Shown piece after piece: positions 8,506 to 16,498 of a DNA stretch of 64,000 nucleotides (positions are counted from its first letter, which is position 1; every line of letters begins with the position of its first letter). Made by a program: the position numbers and the translations under genes. The notes under the pieces are model-generated. The model ran no database searches. It was given only the letters and a program-made list of their open reading frames with translations, and was not told the origin of the DNA. This DNA is from Dryocola boscaweniae. Lineage in GTDB: Bacteria; Pseudomonadota; Gammaproteobacteria; Enterobacterales; Enterobacteriaceae. Location: assembly GCF_025215095.1 (NCBI RefSeq), contig NZ_JALHAP010000082.1, positions 434,001 through 498,000 on the forward strand. The letters are read 5' to 3'.

Positions 8506-9297
8506 ATGGGTTTTCTTACCGGTAAACGCATTCTGATCACTGGCCTGGCCAGCAAACTTTCCATCGCCTACGGTATCGCTCAGGCGATGCACCGTGAAGG
8601 CGCTGAACTGGCTTTCACCTATCAGAACGACAAACTGAAAGGCCGTGTGGAAGGTTTTGCTGCCGATCTGGGTTCCAGTATCGTTCTGCCGTGCGACGTT
8701 GCAGAAGATGAGAGCATCGACGCGCTGTTTACCGAACTGGCGAAAAGCTGGCCGAAATTTGACGGTTTCGTTCACTCCATCGGTTTCGCGCCGGGCGACC
8801 AGTTGGATGGCGACTATGTGAATGCCGTTACCCGTGAAGGCTTCAAAATCGCTCACGACATCAGCGCTTACAGCTTCGTTGCGATGGCTAAAGTGTGCCG
8901 TGAAATGCTCAACCCAGGTTCCGCCCTGCTGACCCTTTCTTATCTGGGTGCGGAACGCGCTATCCCTAACTACAACGTTATGGGCCTGGCTAAAGCATCT
9001 CTGGAAGCGAACGTGCGTTACATGGCGAACGCAATGGGTCCTGAAGGCGTGCGCGTTAACGCCATCTCCGCAGGTCCAATCCGTACTCTGGCAGCAAGCG
9101 GCATCAAAGATTTCCGTAAAATGCTGGCGCACTGCGAAGCGGTTACGCCGATTCGTCGTACCGTGACTATCGAAGATGTGGGCAACTCCGCAGCCTTCCT
9201 GTGTTCTGACCTCTCCGCCGGCATCTCCGGTGAAGTGGTCCACGTTGACGGCGGTTTCAGCATCGCGGCAATGAACGAGCTGGAACTGAAAGACTAA
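8506..9297 (+). CDS. fabI: Enoyl-ACP reductase (NADH)
   Basis: FabI catalyses the last step of each fatty-acid elongation cycle, NADH-dependent reduction of trans-2-enoyl-ACP, and is the triclosan target. The 263-residue protein keeps the E. coli numbering: catalytic Tyr156 and Lys163 with Tyr146, and Gly93, the position whose mutation to Val gives triclosan resistance, is wild type. It is monocistronic, with its own promoter and a strong downstream terminator. Enoyl-ACPs are also the pool from which RpfF-type enzymes make signals. Confidence 0.97.
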   Translation: MGFLTGKRILITGLASKLSIAYGIAQAMHREGAELAFTYQNDKLKGRVEGFAADLGSSIVLPCDVAEDESIDALFTELAKSWPKFDGFVHSIGFAPGDQLDGDYVNAVTREGFKIAHDISAYSFVAMAKVCREMLNPGSALLTLSYLGAERAIPNYNVMGLAKASLEANVRYMANAMGPEGVRVNAISAGPIRTLAASGIKDFRKMLAHCEAVTPIRRTVTIEDVGNSAAFLCSDLSAGISGEVVHVDGGFSIAAMNELELKD

Positions 9298-9310
9298 TTC
9301 CGCGCGTTTC

Positions 9311-9348
9311 GGGGCGGGCATCCGCCTGCCCCATTAACTTTCTGTTTT
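9311..9348 (+). terminator. fabI terminator
   Basis: GGGGCGGGC and GCCTGCCCC (9311-9332) form a nine-pair stem with one G-T pair and a five-base loop, followed by a T-rich run. It lies 14 bases after the fabI stop. Confidence 0.75.
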
Positions 9349-9499
9349 CTTCCCGCTGTTTTAACGCCCCATATAGCATTCTGATATTTATTATCACCGA
9401 TCATTCTTTTGTCACCTTCCGCGCTTGCGCCAGGATAAAGCAGCGAACCAGGCCTCCCTTTACTTATCGGCCTGTTAACTCTTTGACCAAGGAACGACC

Positions 9500-10657
9500 A
9501 TGGAACAACGCCACTTTTCCGGCAAAAGTCACTGGTATCATGAAACCCAGTCCAGTCTCTGCCCGGCAGATGTACAGCCGTTAGTTCCCGAAGCCGCGCA
9601 TGCAGACCGTTTTTTACTCGATCTCGCTTTAAGTCCAGAGCAACTTGCCGAAGAACAGCCGTGGATAACGGCTGCACGTAGCGCCAGCGAGACGCTGCTG
9701 CCGGAAAGCGTCTGCGTGAACCGCATGCACACTCTGAGCAGCTACGATCGCCTCAGCACCGCGCTTACCGTCGCGCAGGTTTATGGCGTGCAAAGACTTT
9801 GTAACCACTATGCGGCCCGCCTGGCGCCGCAGCCTGGACCGGATTCTTCACGTGAGAGCAACCGCCGCCTGACGCAAATCACCCAGTACGCTCGCCAGCT
9901 TGCCAGCCAGCCGACGCTTATCGATAACGCTTCACGCACTCAACTCGATGAAGTTGGGCTATCGGTAAACGATATCGTCACCTTCAATCAGCTTATTGGT
10001 TTTATTGGCTTCCATGCGCGCGCCGTGGCCGTCTGGCAGGCGCTGCAGGGCTTGCCCGTTCGTTGGCTGCCGGGACTCGATACGCTGCAGGACGCCCCTG
10101 CAGAACTCTTTACCACCGCGGGGGCGTCCTGGGCTGCTGATTTACCTGCTGTGGAACTGCGTTACGCGCAGACCGAACAGCTCGAAGTGCTCAGCATAAG
10201 CCAGCCTCTTCGTCCGTTGCAGGGCATGAGCTGGCTTTTGGCGCATGACGCCCCGGCGCTTTGCGCCCTGAGCCAGCTAATTCGTCTGCTATGGCAGCCA
10301 GCCCCGACCCAAACTGACGAACAAACGCTGGTGATGCTGCTTTCCGCCCGCATCAACGGCAGCCCTTCGTGCTTTACTGAAGCAGCGCTGCTTTGGCGCG
10401 GCGACAGCGGCCTGCCCGATGCGGTGCGAAATGGCGAAAGAGCGCTTCAGGCATGGAGCCATAACCATCCCCGGGAACGCGCGATTATTCAGGCCGTACA
10501 GATGCTGACTCGCGCGCCGGACAGATTCAGCGCCGCGCATATTCAACCCTTGCTGGAACAAGGTTTTTCCGCATCGCAAGCATTAAGATTGTTGGTCAGC
10601 TCCGGGCTGTTTGGCTGGCTTAACCGACTAAAAGTGGGGCTGGGAAGCCAGGCGTAA
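9500..10657 (+). CDS. yciW: YciW, carboxymuconolactone-decarboxylase-fold protein linked to sulfur metabolism
   Basis: YciW is a CMD/AhpD-like family protein that in E. coli is CysB-regulated and affects cysteine and thiosulfate use; its reaction is not established. The 385-residue product has the family N-terminus (MEQRHFSGKSHWYHETQSS) and a helical CMD-like core. The ATG at 9500 has an AAGGAA site. Gene order fabI-yciW-rnb matches E. coli. It fits with the other sulfur genes around 18-23 kb only in theme, not in an operon. Confidence 0.85.
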   Translation: MEQRHFSGKSHWYHETQSSLCPADVQPLVPEAAHADRFLLDLALSPEQLAEEQPWITAARSASETLLPESVCVNRMHTLSSYDRLSTALTVAQVYGVQRLCNHYAARLAPQPGPDSSRESNRRLTQITQYARQLASQPTLIDNASRTQLDEVGLSVNDIVTFNQLIGFIGFHARAVAVWQALQGLPVRWLPGLDTLQDAPAELFTTAGASWAADLPAVELRYAQTEQLEVLSISQPLRPLQGMSWLLAHDAPALCALSQLIRLLWQPAPTQTDEQTLVMLLSARINGSPSCFTEAALLWRGDSGLPDAVRNGERALQAWSHNHPRERAIIQAVQMLTRAPDRFSAAHIQPLLEQGFSASQALRLLVSSGLFGWLNRLKVGLGSQA

Positions 10658-10758
10658 GCATTGAATTTGAGGTGCTTTTGAGGCAAACATCGCTTGCCGC
10701 AAAGGCCTTATTCGCGTAAAACTGTCAGCCGCTCTTTTGGCCACGAAAACTAAACATT

Positions 10759-12693
10759 ATGTTTCAGGATAACCCGCTGCTCGCGCAGCTTAAACAGCAA
10801 CTGCATTCCCAGACTCCTCGCGCCGAAGGCGTGGTAAAAGGTACTGAAAAAGGCTTTGGCTTCCTCGAAGTCGACGCCAATAAAAGCTACTTTATTCCGC
10901 CTCCGCAGATGAAAAAAGTGATGCATGGCGACCGTATCACCGCTGTGATCCACAAGGACAAAGACCGGGAAACCGCTGAGCCAGAAGAGCTTATCGAACC
11001 TTTCCTGACCCGCTTCGTTGGCCGCGTGCAGAAGAAAGACGATCGCCTTTCTATCGTGCCGGACCACCCTTTATTAAAAGACGCGATTCAGTGCCGTGCG
11101 GACCGTAACGTTACGCATGATTTCCAGAATGGCGACTGGGCCGTGGCGGAAATGAAGCGCCATCCGCTCAAAGGCGACCGCGGTTTTTACGCCGAACTGA
11201 CTCAGTTCATCACCTTTGGCGACGATCACCTCGCGCCGTGGTGGGTTACACTGTCACGTCACAACCTTGAGCGCGAAGCGCCAAACGGCGTCGCAACCGA
11301 AATGCTTGACGACGGGCTGGTGCGTGAAGATTTAACCGCCCTGAACTTCGTCACCATCGACAGCGCCAGCACAGAAGATATGGACGATGCGCTGTTCGTT
11401 GAAGAGCTGGCGGACGGCAAGCTGCAGTTAACCGTAGCCATTGCCGATCCCACCGCATGGATTGCCGAAGGCAGCAAGCTGGACAACATCGCCAAAGTGC
11501 GCGCGTTCACCAACTATCTGCCGGGCTTCAACATTCCGATGCTGCCGCGCGAGCTGTCTGACGACCTGTGCTCGCTGCGCCCCAACGTCACCCGCCCTGT
11601 GGTGGCCTGCCGTATGGTTATTGAACGCGATGGCGCAATCGGTAATGACATTCACTTCTTCGCCGCCACCATCGAGTCCAAAGCCAAACTGGTTTATGAC
11701 GAAGTGTCCGACTGGCTGGAAGAAAAAGGCGAATGGCAGCCGCAAAGCGAAGAAATTGCTCAGCAGATTCGTCTATTGCAGCGCTTTTGCCACAGCCGTG
11801 GCGAGTGGCGCCACACCCACGCGCTGGTCTTCAAAGATCGTCCGGATTACCGCTTCGTGCTGGGCGAAAAAGGCGAAGTGCTGGATATCGTTTCCGAACC
11901 GCGTCGCATAGCTAACCGCATCGTTGAAGAAGCGATGATCGCCGCCAACGTTTGTGCCGCCATCATTCTGCGCGAAAAACTCGGCTTCGGTATTTATAAC
12001 GTGCATACCGGCTTCGACCCGGCCAATACCGAACAACTGGCGAACATGCTTGCGGGCCACGGCTTTACCGTAGACGCCCAGGAAGTGCTGACGCTCGATG
12101 GCTTCTGCAAACTGCGCCGCGAGCTAGACGCCCAGCCGACAGGTTTCCTGGACAGCCGTATCCGCCGCTACCAGTCCTTCGCTGAAATCAGCACCGAACC
12201 AGGCCCGCACTTCGGCCTCGGACTGGAAGCTTACGCGACCTGGACTTCCCCGATCCGTAAATACGGCGACATGGTTAACCACCGTCTGCTTAAAGCGATC
12301 GTTAAAGGCGAATCCGCTACGCGTCCGCAGGAAGACACCACCGTACAGATGGCAGAGCGCCGCCGCCTGAACCGCATGGCGGAACGCGATGTGGGTGACT
12401 GGCTGTACGCCCGCTTCCTGAACGACAAAGCCGGCACCGATACGCGCTTTGCCGCTGAAATCATTGATGTCAGCCGCGGCGGAATGCGCGTGCGCCTGGT
12501 TGAAAATGGCGCAGTGGCGTTTATCCCCGCTCCGTTCATCCACGCGGTACGTGATGAACTGGTTTGCAGCCAGGAAAACGGCACCGTGCAGATTAAAGGC
12601 GAAGTTGCTTATAAAGTGACGGACGTTATCGATGTGACCATCGCCGAAGTGCGCATGGAAACACGCAGCGTGATCGCCCGTCCGGCGGCCTAA
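10759..12693 (+). CDS. rnb: Exoribonuclease II
   Basis: RNase II is a processive 3'-to-5' hydrolytic exoribonuclease of mRNA. The 644 residues match E. coli Rnb in length: N-terminal cold-shock domains, the RNB catalytic domain with the acidic metal site (STEDMDDALF), and a C-terminal S1 domain (AAEIIDVSRGGMRVRL). It is followed by an intrinsic terminator, then the PAS-GGDEF-EAL gene, whose E. coli orthologue was named gmr for modulating RNase II stability. Confidence 0.96.
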   Translation: MFQDNPLLAQLKQQLHSQTPRAEGVVKGTEKGFGFLEVDANKSYFIPPPQMKKVMHGDRITAVIHKDKDRETAEPEELIEPFLTRFVGRVQKKDDRLSIVPDHPLLKDAIQCRADRNVTHDFQNGDWAVAEMKRHPLKGDRGFYAELTQFITFGDDHLAPWWVTLSRHNLEREAPNGVATEMLDDGLVREDLTALNFVTIDSASTEDMDDALFVEELADGKLQLTVAIADPTAWIAEGSKLDNIAKVRAFTNYLPGFNIPMLPRELSDDLCSLRPNVTRPVVACRMVIERDGAIGNDIHFFAATIESKAKLVYDEVSDWLEEKGEWQPQSEEIAQQIRLLQRFCHSRGEWRHTHALVFKDRPDYRFVLGEKGEVLDIVSEPRRIANRIVEEAMIAANVCAAIILREKLGFGIYNVHTGFDPANTEQLANMLAGHGFTVDAQEVLTLDGFCKLRRELDAQPTGFLDSRIRRYQSFAEISTEPGPHFGLGLEAYATWTSPIRKYGDMVNHRLLKAIVKGESATRPQEDTTVQMAERRRLNRMAERDVGDWLYARFLNDKAGTDTRFAAEIIDVSRGGMRVRLVENGAVAFIPAPFIHAVRDELVCSQENGTVQIKGEVAYKVTDVIDVTIAEVRMETRSVIARPAA

Positions 12694-12710
12694 AATTTAA
12701 ATAACTAATC

Positions 12711-12740
12711 AAAAAGGCTGAATATTTTTTCAGCCTTTTT
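12711..12740 (+). terminator. rnb terminator
   Basis: AAAAAGGCTGAA and TTCAGCCTTTTT form a long stem ending in a T run, 18 bases after the rnb stop. Confidence 0.85.
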
Positions 12741-13040
12741 GCGTTTCTGCTGCTTCTTTTCTCGCTTTTTTGTCATATCTTCTTAGCGGCTATTTTCGTT
12801 AATCATCAAGCCAATCCTTTGCTTTATTTAATAATTTCAGCAGTGAATTAATAAGAAACACTAAGAATTAGCGACGTTCTTTACTCTGTATGCTTCCAGA
12901 AACTATGCAAGTTACTTCCATTTTTCTGACGGTTAACACATATCTGTAGGTTTTTAACTGTTGCCGCTTGTTTAACATTGGCTTTATGTTGCTAATATAA
13001 ATAGTAAACTGACGCGCCATGCACCGGTTCAGGAGAAAGC
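12741..13040 (+). other. AT-rich intergenic leader of rpfR
   Basis: These 300 bases hold no convincing gene. They are markedly AT-rich compared with the neighbours and presumably carry the promoter of the downstream signalling gene (a TATAAA-like -10 occurs at about 12996). I cannot assign a -35 or operator. Confidence 0.5.
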
Positions 13041-15032
13041 ATGAAAGACGAGTTGGAGCAGAACCTGCTTTACCGTTATTTAGGGACAACCAGCCCATAC
13101 TGGCGTTTGCCTTCGGACAGCAACGCCCTGCAACTCGCCGCCCACGAAAATGCAGACACAAGCCAGGTAATAGCGTTAAGCCAGGAGCAGGCTGACGAGA
13201 TACGTCAGATGACGGTGATCACATCAAGCATCACCATGTCGATATCTCTGTTTGGCACCGACGTGCCGGTCCACCTTGTTGGACGCAAAGTGTCAAAGCG
13301 CGAATGGGCCGGAACAGCTTCAGCGTGGCACGACACCCCTTCCGTTGCGCGAGATCTCGCGCAGGGGCTCTCTTTTGCTGAACAGGTGGTCTCCGAAGCA
13401 AATTCGGTTATCGTCATTCTCGATCGACAGGGCAATATTCAGCGCTTTAATCGGCTCAGCGAAGAATATACCGGCCTTAAAGAGCAGGAAGTCATCGGAC
13501 AGAACGTTTTTAAACTTTTTATGAGCCGCAGCGAGGCCGCCGCCTCTCGACGCAATATCAGCGGTTTCTTCCGCAACGGTAACTCTTACGAAGTCGAACG
13601 CTGGATTAAAACCCGCAAAGGCCAGCGCCTGTTTTTGTTCCGCAATAAGTTTGTCCACAGCGGCAGCGGCAAAAACGAAATTTATCTGATTTGTTCGGGT
13701 ACAGACATCACGGAAGAACGTCGAGCTCAGGAGCGGCTGCGCGTGCTGGCCAACACCGATACCATCACCGGGTTGCCAAACCGCAACGCTATCCACGATC
13801 TCATCAGCAGCGCCATAGAAAACCGTGGTGAAAATCAGGTGGGCATTGTTTATCTCGACCTGGATAACTTTAAAAAAGTGAACGACGCCTACGGGCACAT
13901 GTTTGGCGATCAGCTTCTGCAAGCCGTTTCGCTGGCAATTCTTAGCTGTCTTGAAGAAGGCCAGGTACTGGCAAGGCTTGGCGGAGATGAATTTATTGTC
14001 CTGGCAACCGACACGTCGCAGGCGACGCTTGAAGCGATGTCCTCCCGTATCCTTACGCGCTTAAAACTGCCCTTCCGTATTGGCTTAATTGAAGTGTATA
14101 CCGGCTGCTCGCTGGGTATTTCTCTCGCCCCGCAGCACGGTGAAGACAGAGAAAGCGTAATCCGCAATGCGGATACCGCTATGTACACCGCTAAAGAGAG
14201 CGGCCGCGGCAAGTTTTGCGTTTTCTCCCCGGAAATGAACCAGCGAGTTTTTGAATATCTGTGGCTCGACACCAATCTGCGTAAGGCGCTGGAGAACGAT
14301 CAACTGGTAATCCACTATCAGCCGAAAATGACCTGGCGCGGTGAAGTACGTAGCCTGGAAGCGCTGGTGCGCTGGCAATCTCCGGAGCGGGGCCTGATAC
14401 CGCCGCTGGATTTTATCTCCTATGCGGAGGAGTCCGGGTTGATTGTGCCGCTTGGCCGCTGGGTAATGTTAAGCGTGGTGCAGCAGGTAGCGAAATGGCG
14501 CGATAAGGGCATTAATCTGCGCGTAGCGGTGAACGTTTCCGCCCGGCAACTGGCCGATCAGACTATTTTTAGCGATCTAAAGCAGGCGCTAAAAGATTTA
14601 GATTTCGAATATTGCCCCATCGACGTGGAGCTCACCGAAAGCTGCCTGATAGAAAACGAAGAGCTGGCGCTGTCCGTTATTCAGCAGTTCAGCAAGCTTG
14701 GCGCCCAGGTTCACCTGGACGACTTCGGCACGGGTTATTCGTCGCTGTCGCAACTGGCGCGTTTCCCAATCGACGCCATCAAGCTCGATCAGGCATTTGT
14801 ACGCGATATCCATAAGCAATCCGTCTCGCAGTCTCTGGTGCGCGCCATCGTAGCCGTAGCGCAGGCGCTGAATTTGCAGGTGATTGCCGAAGGCGTCGAA
14901 AACAAAAAAGAAGATGCGTTTCTGACCAAGAACGGCGTTAATGAGCGACAGGGATTTTTGTTTGCGAAACCCATGCCCGCCGCCGCATTCGAACGCTGGT
15001 TAAAACGTTATCAGGCACGAACGGCTCGTTAA
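13041..15032 (+). CDS. rpfR: PAS-GGDEF-EAL cyclic-di-GMP protein of the Gmr/PdeR/RpfR family
   Basis: The 663-residue protein has four parts: an N-terminal region (about 1-95) corresponding to the RpfF-interaction (FI) domain of RpfR, a PAS domain (about 105-225) that in RpfR binds cis-2-dodecenoic acid, a GGDEF domain with intact GGDEF (314-318) and an EAL domain with intact EAL (440-442). It is the orthologue of E. coli PdeR (YciR/Gmr), where the GGDEF contact differs slightly (RPGGDEF there, RLGGDEF here). In Burkholderia and Cronobacter RpfR is encoded next to rpfF and turns over c-di-GMP when the signal binds. The convergent rpfF 300 bases away makes the RpfR assignment the best reading. 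AGGAGA site before ATG 13041. Confidence 0.88.
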   Translation: MKDELEQNLLYRYLGTTSPYWRLPSDSNALQLAAHENADTSQVIALSQEQADEIRQMTVITSSITMSISLFGTDVPVHLVGRKVSKREWAGTASAWHDTPSVARDLAQGLSFAEQVVSEANSVIVILDRQGNIQRFNRLSEEYTGLKEQEVIGQNVFKLFMSRSEAAASRRNISGFFRNGNSYEVERWIKTRKGQRLFLFRNKFVHSGSGKNEIYLICSGTDITEERRAQERLRVLANTDTITGLPNRNAIHDLISSAIENRGENQVGIVYLDLDNFKKVNDAYGHMFGDQLLQAVSLAILSCLEEGQVLARLGGDEFIVLATDTSQATLEAMSSRILTRLKLPFRIGLIEVYTGCSLGISLAPQHGEDRESVIRNADTAMYTAKESGRGKFCVFSPEMNQRVFEYLWLDTNLRKALENDQLVIHYQPKMTWRGEVRSLEALVRWQSPERGLIPPLDFISYAEESGLIVPLGRWVMLSVVQQVAKWRDKGINLRVAVNVSARQLADQTIFSDLKQALKDLDFEYCPIDVELTESCLIENEELALSVIQQFSKLGAQVHLDDFGTGYSSLSQLARFPIDAIKLDQAFVRDIHKQSVSQSLVRAIVAVAQALNLQVIAEGVENKKEDAFLTKNGVNERQGFLFAKPMPAAAFERWLKRYQARTAR

Positions 15033-15047
15033 CTGTCCAATGGAAAA

Positions 15048-15069
15048 GTGGGTAAAGGTTATTACCCAC
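15048..15069 (+). terminator. Probable rpfR terminator
   Basis: GTGGGTAA and TTACCCAC form an eight-pair perfect stem with a six-base loop, 15 bases after the stop. The following run is only moderately T-rich. Confidence 0.5.
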
Positions 15070-15235
15070 CTTCCTAAACTTTAAGGATTTTTATTCTGGA
15101 ATTGATGACCAACCCTTATTACACCCCCCAAATAAATAACGCATTGGGCAATGCAGAGCCAATGAATATTATATAATCCAAACATTCTCCCAATCTTTAT
15201 ATGTGATGCATCTTTAACTATAAACATAACCGATA

Positions 15236-15267
15236 TCAAGAAGACGCCGTCCGAATAAATAACGGCG
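15236..15267 (-). terminator. Possible rpfF terminator
   Basis: CGCCGT / ACGGCG arms (15245-15250, 15262-15267) on the minus strand are followed by TCTTCTT. It lies about 65 bases after the rpfF stop. Confidence 0.4.
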
Positions 15268-15331
15268 CCATTAACGGCAAATTTGTACTTAACGAATATT
15301 ATCCGCAGCCGTTGACGAGGTTGCTTAAACG

Positions 15332-16201
15332 TTAACTGGCTTTACGCAAAGCCGTCGAGGTGTGACGATTTTGCAACTGCACCAGCCTTTCCATATACGC
15401 GATATCTTTAGGTTGCAGACAAAATGCTGCCTCCACCCAGTCTTCCGTGATATCCATCAGCTCAGCGCGGGGCAGTTGCAACACGCGCTGGCGAGCGCGC
15501 AGCATACCCCGGACGCCGTTCAGCTTGGGTTGCAGGGTGTCGATAAAGGTCCGGGTTGCGATATAGCCCTGATCGGGTTCGAACAATAAATCCACCAGCC
15601 CATATTGCTCATGCCATTCCGCAGTGTGCGACTCCCCTTTATAAATCAGCTCCTCTGCAAGCTTCATTCCTGAACGGCGAGCGACCAGCGAATAGCCTCC
15701 CATTCCCGGAAACAAATTAAAGGCTATTTCCGGAAAGCCCATGCGCGCGTCGCGTTGCGCAAGGACAAAGTGATGAGCGAGCGCCGCCTCAAAGCCGCCG
15801 CCCAGCGCGCTGCCTTCCACCATCGCAAGGCTGATGGCGCCGGTATCAAATCCGCGAGAGGCCGCATGAACGCAATCCACGCAGGCCCGCGCATACGCGC
15901 GTAATGCTTCGCGCCGCCCTTGCTGAATGGTCTCAACGAAAAAGCCTAAATCACCTCCGGTATTGTACATTCCCGGGACCAGCGAACCGGTTACCCAGAA
16001 GTCGACAGCAAACCCCGAACGCTGTACCAGATAACTCATGTTCATGATCTCTTCGATCAGCACATGGTTAAAGCAAGGACGAGGCTGTGCGCGAAGCATC
16101 ATCCATACCGTGCGGCGTTCTTCTTCGTAATAACCCGACAGTTGGGTAAAACGTGCAGTGTCGGTAAACAATTTGCAGGTTGGTTGGTTTATCACAGTCA
16201 T
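15332..16201 (-). CDS. rpfF: RpfF-like DSF/BDSF synthase (crotonase superfamily)
   Basis: RpfF converts 3-hydroxyacyl-ACP into cis-2-unsaturated fatty acids that act as diffusible quorum signals. The 289-residue protein has the crotonase fold with the RpfF-specific block NTGGDLGFF (80-88), GSALGGGFEAAL (130-141) and GFPEIAFNLFPGMGGYS (155-171). Glu138 and Glu158 keep the 20-residue spacing of the two catalytic glutamates of Xanthomonas RpfF (141/161). Ordinary enoyl-CoA hydratases lack the LFPGMGAYS-like segment. It is convergent with the PAS-GGDEF-EAL gene, absent from this place in E. coli K-12. CAGGA site before ATG 16201; a 24-bp dyad lies in the leader. Confidence 0.88.
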   Translation of the reverse strand: MTVINQPTCKLFTDTARFTQLSGYYEEERRTVWMMLRAQPRPCFNHVLIEEIMNMSYLVQRSGFAVDFWVTGSLVPGMYNTGGDLGFFVETIQQGRREALRAYARACVDCVHAASRGFDTGAISLAMVEGSALGGGFEAALAHHFVLAQRDARMGFPEIAFNLFPGMGGYSLVARRSGMKLAEELIYKGESHTAEWHEQYGLVDLLFEPDQGYIATRTFIDTLQPKLNGVRGMLRARQRVLQLPRAELMDITEDWVEAAFCLQPKDIAYMERLVQLQNRHTSTALRKAS

Positions 16202-16230
16202 CTTTTTATCCTGGGTTTAAGGGTGGAAGA

Positions 16231-16254
16231 GCGACCTAAGGGGCCTTAGATCGC
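16231..16254. promoter_or_regulatory. 24-bp dyad in the rpfF leader
   Basis: GCGA-c-CTAAGG-gg-CCTTAG-a-TCGC is palindromic except for one pair and the centre. It lies 30 bases upstream of the rpfF start, where it could be an operator or a leader hairpin. Confidence 0.5.
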
Positions 16255-16410
16255 ATTGCAAAGCAGTGCATTACCGCCGTGCATGCGCAAACTTTAGATA
16301 CTGTTCACACCATGTCGCGGTAATTTTTTGCCCTATCAATTTCCCACAGCTTGTTAAGCCAGATGACAAAACCCATAGATTATTTATATATGACTTACTG
16401 ATAAGACATG

Positions 16411-16436
16411 AAAAAAACGCCCGTCAGGAGGGGCGT
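16411..16436 (-). terminator. Second terminator downstream of rlhA
   Basis: On the minus strand ACGCCC, an eight-base loop, and GGGCGT are followed directly by seven T. It backs up the hairpin at 16468-16483 and would also insulate rpfF transcription. Confidence 0.75.
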
Positions 16437-16467
16437 CTGTAAATCAGGCATTTTATTCAGTAAATAA

Positions 16468-16483
16468 CCCCGCGAGCGCGGGG
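16468..16483 (-). terminator. First terminator downstream of rlhA
   Basis: CCCCGCG and CGCGGGG form a perfect seven-pair GC stem with a two-base gap at its centre, followed on the minus strand by TTATTTA. It starts 15 bases after the rlhA stop. Confidence 0.65.
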
Positions 16484-16498
16484 CTTGTTACCCGCTCA

